64,000 nt of DNA from positions 806,001 to 870,000 of the forward strand of contig NZ_CP136651.1 in assembly GCF_036784765.1 (NCBI RefSeq). Direction: 5' to 3'. Of the stretch, positions 33,668-41,028 are shown in pieces. The notes beneath the pieces are model-generated. The model searched no databases. It had not been told where the DNA came from and saw only the letters and a list, made by a program, of their open reading frames with translations. The DNA is from Novosphingobium sp. ZN18A2 (GTDB lineage Bacteria; Pseudomonadota; Alphaproteobacteria; Sphingomonadales; Sphingomonadaceae). The position numbers were made by a program, and so were the translations under genes. Numbering within the stretch: the stretch's first letter is position 1; each line of letters opens with the position of its first letter.

Positions 33668-35065
33668 TTAGCTCTCCGTAAACGCAAACGGCTCCGCCGC
33701 GCGGCGATAGTCGTCGGGCAGGATTTCGCGGCCGATCGGCGGGGCGGAGCGGGCGGTGCACTGGCTGCGGTGGCATAACCGGCAGGTCACACCGATCGGG
33801 GTGGCCTGGGCCTCCTTCGGGTCCATACCCGCCGCATAGATCAGCCTGGGCGCGTGTTCCGCCGCGCAGGTGAGCGCCACCGCGCGGTAGTGGCGCGGAC
33901 GGTCCCAGCTTCCCCCGCCCGCCGCCACGGTGCGCGCGATGGAGAAGAATCGCTGCCCGTCGGGCAGTTCGAGCCATTGCGTGACGATCTCGTTCGGGCG
34001 CCGGAACACCGAATGCACGCTCCACAGCGGGCATCCGCCGCCATGCGCGGCGAAGGGGAAGCCCGCACCGTCCAGCCGTTTCGAGACATTGCCCGCCTGG
34101 TCCACGCGGATGAAGAAGAACGGCACCCGTTCATGCCCCGGCTTGCCCAGCGTGGTAAGCCGGTGGGCGACCTGTTCGAAGCTCGCCCCGAAGGCGCGCG
34201 ACAGGGCTTCTATGTCGTAATGCCGCTGGTCCACCGCGCGGGCGAACCGGTCATAGGGCATCATCATCGCCGCCGCGCCATATCCGGCCAGCGCGCGGCG
34301 CACCAGGTTTGCGGCGGTGGGCGTGGCGAAGCGTTCGGACCGCACGATCTCGGCGATTTCGGCGCGCAATTCGGAGTATGCGGCGTGGAGCGCGACCTGG
34401 TAATTGCGGCTGGGCGCGTCCAGCGTATCGTCGATCAGCAACTGGTCGCCATGCCGGTCGAACCGGCGGATCGATCCCATCATCACGTCGGGCGGCAGGA
34501 AGCGCACGCGCACCCCGCGCGATTTCAGCCACGCGGCGATCGATCCGGCCTTGGCCACTTCCGCCGAAAATTCCTCCGCGCGCGCGTCGAGAGCGGGGAA
34601 CCAGTTGCGCCGCGCCGCGAAGAAGCGCCGCGCCTCGCCCACCGGATCGGTGATCGCCGCCGCTTCGCCCGCCACGCGCTGTTCGGCCAGCGCGTTCTGC
34701 TCTCGCGAATAGGCACCGTGAAGGCGCAGCAGCGCTTCGGAAACGCCGGGGAAGTTGGTGGCAAGGTCCGCCACTTCCAGCGCGGGCAGGTCTATGTCCG
34801 AAAAGATCGGGTCGCGCAGCACATCGGTCAGCCGCCGCGCATAATCGTCAGCATCCTCGCTCGCGAGGTCGGAGATTTCCAGCTTGTAGCTTTTGGCAAG
34901 GCGCAGCAGCAGCTCGGCGGTCAGCGGGCGCTGGTTGCGTTCCAGCAGCGCGATATAGCTGGGCGAAACTTCCAGGTCGGATGCCATCGCCTGCTGGGTA
35001 AGGCCAAGTTCGCGGCGCAGGCGCTTGAGGCGCGGGCCGAGGTAGAGGGGGCGCGACGTGCTCAT
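33668..35065 (-). CDS. ScfR/RamB-type transcriptional regulator (XRE-ImmA/IrrE-like)
   Basis: A 465-residue regulator of the short-chain fatty acyl-CoA regulator family (XRE helix-turn-helix, IrrE/ImmA-like middle, Cys-rich C-terminal domain). The HTH is LKRLRRELGLTQQAMASDLE through PSYIALLERNQRPL (about 12-50). The C-terminal ligand/metal domain has CPLWSVHSVF, LTCAAEHAPR and GVTCRLCHRSQCTAR. RamB and relatives control glyoxylate-shunt and propionate genes in response to acyl-CoA; here it is divergent from aceA with a palindromic site in between. ATG 35065 with AAGGTG upstream is the start. Confidence 0.85.
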   Translation of the reverse strand: MSTSRPLYLGPRLKRLRRELGLTQQAMASDLEVSPSYIALLERNQRPLTAELLLRLAKSYKLEISDLASEDADDYARRLTDVLRDPIFSDIDLPALEVADLATNFPGVSEALLRLHGAYSREQNALAEQRVAGEAAAITDPVGEARRFFAARRNWFPALDARAEEFSAEVAKAGSIAAWLKSRGVRVRFLPPDVMMGSIRRFDRHGDQLLIDDTLDAPSRNYQVALHAAYSELRAEIAEIVRSERFATPTAANLVRRALAGYGAAAMMMPYDRFARAVDQRHYDIEALSRAFGASFEQVAHRLTTLGKPGHERVPFFFIRVDQAGNVSKRLDGAGFPFAAHGGGCPLWSVHSVFRRPNEIVTQWLELPDGQRFFSIARTVAAGGGSWDRPRHYRAVALTCAAEHAPRLIYAAGMDPKEAQATPIGVTCRLCHRSQCTARSAPPIGREILPDDYRRAAEPFAFTES

Positions 35066-35090
35066 GACGGGCACCTTGTCACAATCGCAC

Positions 35091-35117
35091 AACTTTACAA
35101 GGAAAAGCTGTAAAGTT
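35091..35117. promoter_or_regulatory. Perfect inverted repeat operator between scfR-like gene and aceA
   Basis: AACTTTACA (35091-35099) and TGTAAAGTT (35109-35117) form a perfect 9-bp inverted repeat with a 9-nt spacer. TTGACA overlaps the right edge (35117-35122) and could be the aceA -35 element, though no good -10 follows at 16-18 nt. The arrangement suggests the divergent ScfR-type regulator binds here to control itself and aceA. Confidence 0.6.
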
Positions 35118-35202
35118 TGACAGCGTGACCCTGCCAGCGGTTCCGCAAGTGCGAAATGACCCGTAGTCCGGCCCCACGCAATAACCAACCCGTGAGAGTG
35201 CC

Positions 35203-36798
35203 ATGACCTATCAGCAGACCATCACCGAGGCCGACGGCGAGATCGGCCAGTTCCGCCAGACCTGGGACGGGATCGACGCCGAGTCGGTTGCCCGGATGCG
35301 TCTGCAGAACCGCTTCCGCACCGGGCTGGATATCGCGCGTTACACCGCGAAGATCATGCGCGAGGACATGGCCGCCTATGACGCCGATCCCGCGAACTAC
35401 ACCCAGTCGCTGGGTTGCTGGCACGGTTTCATCGGCCAGCAGAAGATGATTTCCATCAAGAAGCACTTCGGCAACACCAAGCGCCGCTACCTCTACCTTT
35501 CGGGCTGGATGGTTGCCGCGCTGCGCAGCGAGTTTGGTCCGCTGCCCGACCAGTCGATGCATGAGAAGACCAGCGTTCCCGCGCTGATCGAGGAGCTCTA
35601 CACCTTCCTGCGCCAGGCCGACGCGCGTGAGCTGGGCGGCATGTTCCGCGATCTGGATGCCGCGCGCGCTGCCGGCAACGACGTGGAAGCCCAGCGCATC
35701 AGCCAGGCGATCGACAACCATGAAACGCACGTCGTGCCGATCATTGCGGATATCGACGCGGGCTTCGGCAATGCCGAGGCGACCTACCTGCTTGCCAAGA
35801 AGATGATCGAGGCGGGCGCCTGCGCGCTCCAGATCGAAAACCAGGTGTCGGACGAAAAGCAGTGCGGCCACCAGGACGGCAAGGTGACGGTGCCGCATGA
35901 AGACTTCCTCGCGAAGATCCGCGCGCTGCGTTACGCTTTCCTTGAACTGGGCGTGCCCGACGGGATCATCGTTGCGCGCACCGATTCGCTGGGCGCGGGG
36001 CTGACCAAGCAGATCGCCTTCACCGCCGAAAAGGGCGATCTTGGCGACCAGTACAACAGCTTCCTCGACTGCGACGATGTCGATCCGGCCACGCTGGGCC
36101 ACGGCGACGTGCTGATCAGCCGCGACGGCAAGCTGGTGAAGCCCAAGCGCCTGCGCTCCAACCTGTTCCAGTTCCGCAAGGGAACCGGAGAAGACCGCTG
36201 CGTGCTGGATTGCATCACCGCGCTGCAAAACGGCGCGGACCTGCTGTGGATCGAGACGGAAAAGCCCCACGTCGGCCAGATCGGCGGCATGGTGAACCGC
36301 ATCCGCGAGGTCGTGCCGGGCGCCAAGCTGGTCTATAACAACTCGCCCAGCTTCAACTGGACGCTCAACTTCCGCCAGCAGGTCTATGATGCCTGGGCCG
36401 AGGCCGGGAAGGACGTGTCCGCCTATGACCGGGCGAAGCTGATGAGCGTGGACTACGACGGTAGCGAACTGGCCGCCGAAGCCGACGAACGCATCCGCAC
36501 CTTCCAGAAGGACGCGGCGCGCGAAGCGGGCATCTTCCACCACCTGATCACGCTGCCGACCTATCACACCGCGGCGCTCAGCACCGATAACCTGGCGAAG
36601 GAATACTTCGGCGACGCGGGCATGCTGGGTTACGTGAAGAACGTGCAGCGTCAGGAAATCCGCCAGGGCATCGCCTGCGTGAAGCACCAGAACATGGCCG
36701 GTTCCGACATCGGGGACGACCACAAGGAATACTTCGCCGGCGAAGCGGCCCTGAAGGCCGGCGGCGAGCACAACACGATGAACCAGTTCGCCGCATAG
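35203..36798 (+). CDS. aceA: Isocitrate lyase
   Basis: A 531-residue isocitrate lyase of the long proteobacterial type, splitting isocitrate into glyoxylate and succinate for growth on acetate or fatty acids. The active-site loop is SDEKQCGH with the catalytic Cys, flanked by IADIDAGFGNAEATY, ALQIENQV, IIVARTDSLGAG and YNNSPSFNW. GAGAGTGCC precedes ATG 35203. Malate synthase is not in the window. The last codons (NQFAA and stop) are partly duplicated just downstream. Confidence 0.95.
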   Translation: MTYQQTITEADGEIGQFRQTWDGIDAESVARMRLQNRFRTGLDIARYTAKIMREDMAAYDADPANYTQSLGCWHGFIGQQKMISIKKHFGNTKRRYLYLSGWMVAALRSEFGPLPDQSMHEKTSVPALIEELYTFLRQADARELGGMFRDLDAARAAGNDVEAQRISQAIDNHETHVVPIIADIDAGFGNAEATYLLAKKMIEAGACALQIENQVSDEKQCGHQDGKVTVPHEDFLAKIRALRYAFLELGVPDGIIVARTDSLGAGLTKQIAFTAEKGDLGDQYNSFLDCDDVDPATLGHGDVLISRDGKLVKPKRLRSNLFQFRKGTGEDRCVLDCITALQNGADLLWIETEKPHVGQIGGMVNRIREVVPGAKLVYNNSPSFNWTLNFRQQVYDAWAEAGKDVSAYDRAKLMSVDYDGSELAAEADERIRTFQKDAAREAGIFHHLITLPTYHTAALSTDNLAKEYFGDAGMLGYVKNVQRQEIRQGIACVKHQNMAGSDIGDDHKEYFAGEAALKAGGEHNTMNQFAA

Positions 36799-36826
36799 GC
36801 GGCTGGGGGAACCAGTTCGCCGCATA
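36781..36826 (+). repeat. 17-bp direct repeat duplicating the aceA 3' end
   Basis: AACCAGTTCGCCGCATA occurs at 36781-36797 (the last codons of aceA) and again at 36810-36826, with 29 bp between starts. The second copy lies in the noncoding leader of the terminator. It looks like a small recent duplication. Confidence 0.95.
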
Positions 36827-36840
36827 ACGCGGCGCACGGC

Positions 36841-36874
36841 GGGAACCGGGCGACCACACCCCGGACCGGTTCCC
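36841..36874 (+). terminator. Probable terminator hairpin of aceA
   Basis: GGGAACCGG (36841-36849) pairs with CCGGTTCCC (36866-36874) in a perfect 9-bp stem with a 16-nt loop, about 45 nt after the aceA stop. No T-run follows; a better terminator-like stem is at 36989-37022. Confidence 0.5.
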
Positions 36875-36988
36875 GCCCTTACCGACCGTCAACAGGGCGG
36901 CGGAACCCAACCATACACGCGGCAGGCAAGCCGCGGAGGGAGAGGATTGCCATATCCTTTTTGCGAACTTTCCTGGGGAGGAAAGCGC

Positions 36989-37022
36989 GGCCCGTCGCAC
37001 CCTGGTGCGGCGGGCCGATTTT
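36989..37022 (+). terminator. Intrinsic terminator downstream of aceA
   Basis: GGCCCGTCGCAC (36989-37000) and GTGCGGCGGGCC (37005-37016) form a 12-bp stem with one G-T wobble and a CCTG loop, followed by GATTTTCG. It lies in the 324-nt gap between aceA and the hydrolase gene; apart from the two hairpins and the aceA tail duplication I see nothing else there. Confidence 0.7.
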
Positions 37023-37122
37023 CGTGACCGCGCGTCCCGATAGTTACGATTGCACCCTTTCCCTGCACGAACGCCCGCCCTAACGTGCCGCACCACCGGA
37101 ACAACAGGGGCCGCACCTTTCG

Positions 37123-39039
37123 ATGAATCACCGCCACTTTGCCGCGCCGCTTGCCGCGCTTGCCATGTTGCTGACCGCCGCCGCACCCGCGCAACCTTTT
37201 CCCGATACGGTCCAGACCGGAAGCGACATCCCCCGGCATTTCGTCCAGCCCACGGCGGATTACGATTACGTCCGGAAAGAGGTGATGATCCCCATGCGCG
37301 ACGGGGTGAAGCTGCACACCGTCATCATGATCCCCAAGGGCGCGAAGAACCTGCCCATGGTGCTGGAGCGCACGCCGTATGAGGCGGACGGGTTCATGCC
37401 CAACAACAGCCCGAAGATGCGCGACGCGGTCTGGTCGGGTGACCGCGACTGGGCCGATGGCGCGCACATCCTTGTCTGGCAGGACATTCGCGGCAAGTAC
37501 AAGTCGCAGGGCGATTACGTGATGACCCGCCCGCCGCGCGGGCCGCTCAACCCCACGAAAACCGACGACACCACCGATGCCTGGGACACGATCGACTGGC
37601 TGGTGAAGCACGTGCCCGAATCGAACGGCAAGGTGGGCATGATCGGATCGTCGTATGACGGGTGGACCGTGGTCATGGCGTTGCTCGATCCGCATCCGGC
37701 GCTGGTGGTGGCCTCTCCCGAAAGCCCGATGATCGACGGCTGGATGGGGGACGACTGGTTCCACCTTGGCGCGTTCCGCCAGTTCGGGCTGGACTATTTC
37801 CCCGAACAGATGACCAGGGCCGGCTCGGGCGAAGGCATCGCGCGGACAGAGCGCGACGATTACACCGGCTTCCTGAACGCGGGATCGGCGGGCGATTACG
37901 CGAAGGCCGCCGGGCTGGACCAGTTGCCTTGGTGGCACCGGCTTACCACGCATCCCGCCTATGACGCGTTCTGGCAGGGCCAGGCGCTCGACAAGCTGGT
38001 GGCGAAACATCCATCCGACGTGCCGACGATCTGGCTGCAGGGGCTGTGGGACCAGGAAGACATCTATGGCGCGGTGCACAGCTATGACGCGCTGAAGGAT
38101 GCGGGCCATGGCGCGAACAACTATCTGGCCATCGGGCCTTGGTTCCACAGCCAGGTAAACCGCTGGGGCCGGGGCCTGGGACCGTTCAAGTGGGCGGGGG
38201 ATACCGCCGCGCAGTTCCGCCAGAAATGGCAGATCCCCTTTTTCGATCATTACCTGACCGGGAAGCCCATGCCGCAGCCGATGCCGCGCGCGGTGATCTA
38301 TGACGCGGTGGCCAACAAGTGGGACAGCTTTGCGGACTGGCCTTCCGCCAAGGAGCAGAAGCGCGTGCCGCTTTATACCTCGGCAGGCGGCGGCCTTACC
38401 TTCGGCGCACCCGATGCGGGAGAGGACAGCTATGTTTCCGATCCGGCGCATCCGGTGCCGTTCACCCCGCGTCCGGTGGTGAACGGCGATCAGGGCCAGT
38501 GGCGCGGCTGGCTGACGCACGACCAGCGCTTTGCCGCCAGCCGCCCTGACGTGCTGACCTTCCAGACACCGGTGCTGACCAAGGCGGTGCGGATCGAAGG
38601 CGCGCCGTTCGCGGATATCTTCGCGAAGACGACCGGCACCGACGGGGACTTCGTGGTCAAGCTGATAGACGTCTATCCCGGCATGACGCCGCACGATCCG
38701 AAGATGGGCGGTTACCAGTTGCCGGTAAGCATGGACATCCTGCGCGGCCGGTATCGCAAGAGCTTTTCCGACCCGTCGCCGATCCCGGCGGGCGAGGTGC
38801 AGGAATACAGGTTCCGCCTGCCCACCGCCAACTGGACCTTCCTGCCCGGCCACCGGATCATGGTGCAGGTCCAGTCCACGCTGTTCCCGCTTTATGACCG
38901 CAATCCGCAGACTTACGTGCCCAACGTGTTCTTCGCGAAGAAGGGCGATTACGCGAAGGCGACGATCAGCGTGGAAAGCGGCGCGGGCAAAAGTTCGGTC
39001 CTGCTGCCGGTGGTGGAATCCTCGGGCGCGCAGCCATAA
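37123..39039 (+). CDS. Alpha-amino-acid ester hydrolase / CocE-NonD family (X-Pro dipeptidyl-peptidase-like) hydrolase
   Basis: A 638-residue secreted alpha/beta hydrolase with a Sec signal peptide (residues 1-23, ending in AAPAQP). The nucleophile elbow is GMIGSSYDGW; the acid lies in LQGLWDQEDIYGAVHSYDAL and the histidine in IGPWFHSQVNRWG. These segments and the length match alpha-amino-acid ester hydrolases, which hydrolyse and transfer acyl groups on beta-lactams such as ampicillin and cephalexin, as well as the wider CocE/glutaryl-7-ACA acylase group. A C-terminal jellyroll (from about 440) is present. The periplasmic location suggests peptide or ester scavenging; a beta-lactam role is possible. 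Confidence 0.85.
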   Translation: MNHRHFAAPLAALAMLLTAAAPAQPFPDTVQTGSDIPRHFVQPTADYDYVRKEVMIPMRDGVKLHTVIMIPKGAKNLPMVLERTPYEADGFMPNNSPKMRDAVWSGDRDWADGAHILVWQDIRGKYKSQGDYVMTRPPRGPLNPTKTDDTTDAWDTIDWLVKHVPESNGKVGMIGSSYDGWTVVMALLDPHPALVVASPESPMIDGWMGDDWFHLGAFRQFGLDYFPEQMTRAGSGEGIARTERDDYTGFLNAGSAGDYAKAAGLDQLPWWHRLTTHPAYDAFWQGQALDKLVAKHPSDVPTIWLQGLWDQEDIYGAVHSYDALKDAGHGANNYLAIGPWFHSQVNRWGRGLGPFKWAGDTAAQFRQKWQIPFFDHYLTGKPMPQPMPRAVIYDAVANKWDSFADWPSAKEQKRVPLYTSAGGGLTFGAPDAGEDSYVSDPAHPVPFTPRPVVNGDQGQWRGWLTHDQRFAASRPDVLTFQTPVLTKAVRIEGAPFADIFAKTTGTDGDFVVKLIDVYPGMTPHDPKMGGYQLPVSMDILRGRYRKSFSDPSPIPAGEVQEYRFRLPTANWTFLPGHRIMVQVQSTLFPLYDRNPQTYVPNVFFAKKGDYAKATISVESGAGKSSVLLPVVESSGAQP

Positions 39040-39142
39040 GGGGCGAGGGTGCGATCGATAGGACTTCACCCTATCTGGCAACAGGGTTGATGCGCCGTTA
39101 TCCGTTTGTCTTCAGGCTGGCTTATGGCCATGAACGGCAAAA

Positions 39143-39161
39143 CCTGTCCGAAGCGGACAGG
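39143..39161 (+). promoter_or_regulatory. 8-bp stem-loop upstream of the PilZ-like gene
   Basis: CCTGTCCG-AAG-CGGACAGG is a perfect 8-bp stem with a 3-nt loop ending 14 nt before the ATG at 39176, adjacent to its GGAGAC ribosome-binding site. It could affect translation or be a binding site. Confidence 0.4.
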
Positions 39162-39175
39162 AATGGAGACAGGCA

Positions 39176-39466
39176 ATGCGTTTCGACGGAGCGGATGCGG
39201 GCAAGGGTGGCCGTCCGCCGCTTCTGATAAAGGTCCGCAAAGGCCCGCTCGAGACGCCCGACGTCGTGGTTCTGGAACTGACGCTGGCGGGCTGCATGGT
39301 GGAATGGGAAGGCTGGGCGCTAAAGGAAGGCCAGCGCGTGCTGGTCAGCTTCCCCACGCTGTCCAACGTGGCCGCCAAGGTGCTGTGGATAGAGGACGGC
39401 CGCATGGGCGTGCTGTTCGACGATCTTCTGCACCAGGCGGTGTTCGACCACCTGACCACGGGGTGA
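39176..39466 (+). CDS. PilZ-like domain protein
   Basis: A 96-residue protein with a PilZ-like beta-barrel pattern: VVVLELTLAGCMVEWEGWAL is in the position of the D/NxSxxG box and GQRVLVSFPTLSNVAAKVLWIEDGRMGVLF completes the barrel. The RxxxR arginines that grip cyclic di-GMP are not evident at the N-terminus, and the DxSxxG box is degenerate, so binding may be lost or altered. GGAGACAGGC precedes ATG 39176. It is a single gene between the ester hydrolase and a convergent desaturase-like gene. Confidence 0.65.
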   Translation: MRFDGADAGKGGRPPLLIKVRKGPLETPDVVVLELTLAGCMVEWEGWALKEGQRVLVSFPTLSNVAAKVLWIEDGRMGVLFDDLLHQAVFDHLTTG

Positions 39467-39505
39467 TCCCCGTGCCGCGCCCCGTCGGCACATCGACCGG
39501 CGGGG

Positions 39506-40549
39506 CTATGGCGTGTCCTCTGCGCGTAATCGCAAGGGCATCGCGGGTTGGGCCGGTGGCGGTTCGTTTTCGGCTCCGGGCTTCTTTTCAGCGGAGATGC
39601 GGCCCGTCGCCAGCAGGCCCATGTTGACCAGCGGCCGCAGGAACACGCCGTAAAAGGTAAGGTAGCGCGCATCCTCAACCGGTCCACGGCCGATGCCATA
39701 GACCACGGGTATCGCCGTGTCTTCGCGCACGGCGGTGCCGAAGGCCCAATCCCAAAGCGAAAAGATCACGCCCAGGTTCTTGTCCCAGTGTTCCAGCCGA
39801 ACGCTGTGATGCAACTGGTGCATGTGCGGGCTGATAATCACATAATCCAGATAGCCCAGGCTGATCTGGAAATGGCTGTGCTTCAGGTGATTCAGCGTGA
39901 GCACTATGACGATGATGTTCGTCGTGAACATCAGGTCGATCAGGGTGACAGGGCCGATCCTGTAGAAGAACGAAAGCACACCCACCGCGGGCGCCAGGAC
40001 CACGCTGTGACAGACCGTGTAGACAAGCGATTCCAGGGGATGGACGCGGAACGACGTGACCGGCGAGAGGAACGTGGCGGAATGGTGAACCTTGTGCAGT
40101 TCCCACAGTACCGGAATCCGGTGGAGCGCGCGATGCGCAAGGTAATCGCCGAAATCCAGCAGGACGACCAGAAGCACCGCCATCGTCACGATGGCGCCGG
40201 GGCCGGGATTCGCCGCGTCCGCATTCCAGCCGGTGCCCGACAGGCCCCAAAGCAGGATTCCCGCAATGAAGAACACGATTACACTGGTCGAGAACGCCGG
40301 AATCAGGCGATTGGCCAGATAGAGGAATACGTCGACTATCGCGGATCTGCAGCGCCACCTTTCCACGGCGAAGGTGTGATTGAACAGCGCCCAGATCGTG
40401 AAGTCCTGCTTTTCGCCCCTGATCGCCTTTAAGGACAGGACGATGAACGATGCGGCGATCAGCATGACAGGGGCGAAGACATACCCCGGATATTGTGCGA
40501 ATATGCTGCCCTTCATGCTGTCGATTACTTGGTCTGCCGTCATCGTCAT
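39506..40549 (-). CDS. Sterol desaturase / fatty acid hydroxylase family membrane enzyme
   Basis: A 347-residue integral membrane di-iron enzyme. The histidine boxes are HRALH, HKVHH (LHKVHHS) and HQLHH (HMHQLHHS), with several membrane helices between about 18 and 210. Bacterial members hydroxylate or desaturate lipids, carotenoids, sterols or hopanoids; the substrate cannot be read here. The polar C-terminus is rich in Pro and Glu (EKKPGAENEPPPAQP). Convergent with the PilZ-like gene. A 479-nt gap separates it from the next gene. Confidence 0.85.
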   Translation of the reverse strand: MTMTADQVIDSMKGSIFAQYPGYVFAPVMLIAASFIVLSLKAIRGEKQDFTIWALFNHTFAVERWRCRSAIVDVFLYLANRLIPAFSTSVIVFFIAGILLWGLSGTGWNADAANPGPGAIVTMAVLLVVLLDFGDYLAHRALHRIPVLWELHKVHHSATFLSPVTSFRVHPLESLVYTVCHSVVLAPAVGVLSFFYRIGPVTLIDLMFTTNIIVIVLTLNHLKHSHFQISLGYLDYVIISPHMHQLHHSVRLEHWDKNLGVIFSLWDWAFGTAVREDTAIPVVYGIGRGPVEDARYLTFYGVFLRPLVNMGLLATGRISAEKKPGAENEPPPAQPAMPLRLRAEDTP

Positions 40550-41028
40550 GCAGTCTCTGCGCAGAATTTTCGAGAAATCGCGGTAGGGTAAATCGATGGA
40601 TCAGACCCGGTCCGAACTCAACGGTGCATTCGCCGTATAGTAACCCGTAGGACTAGGTTCGCATCTGGCCCGGGCGGCCATGCGGATTAGTCCGGAATTG
40701 GCCCTGAAATGGCAGTTTCGCGAGGCTGCGGCAAAATCCGTCGCCATATCCGCATCTTGCCGTCAGGGCAGTCTGACCGGCGAAAGGGCTGCTGCCTGCC
40801 CGCATTACCCTTCCGGGGGGCAGGCCTTTCGATCCGCGGGTGCTGCGGTGTTCAAGCCACTTTTCGACGTTCGTCATTCTTGGGCCATAGAAAGCGCGAC
40901 GCGCGGAAATCACGGCGCAAGGCCGCGCCGCTGGTCCGCGTGCATTCGCCGTTCGTCGAACCGCCTCTGGCGTGGTGCGGCCGTCTCGCGCATGATTGCG
41001 ACGGAAACCAACCGGGGGAATCGAAATT
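40550..41028. other. Gene-poor gap with one weak hairpin
   Basis: This 479-nt stretch between the desaturase-like gene (minus) and the S9 peptidase gene (plus) has no convincing gene. It must hold both divergent promoters, but no clear -35/-10 pair stands out. GCCTGCCC (40794-40801) can pair with GGGCAGGC (40818-40825), followed by CTTTC; this may be a terminator or structured leader. Confidence 0.4.

Noticed and set aside
36889..39081. Long open frame (about 730 codons) antisense to the ester hydrolase
   Set aside because: The hydrolase on the plus strand has a signal peptide and catalytic motifs; the antisense frame shows no motif and arises from third-position GC bias.
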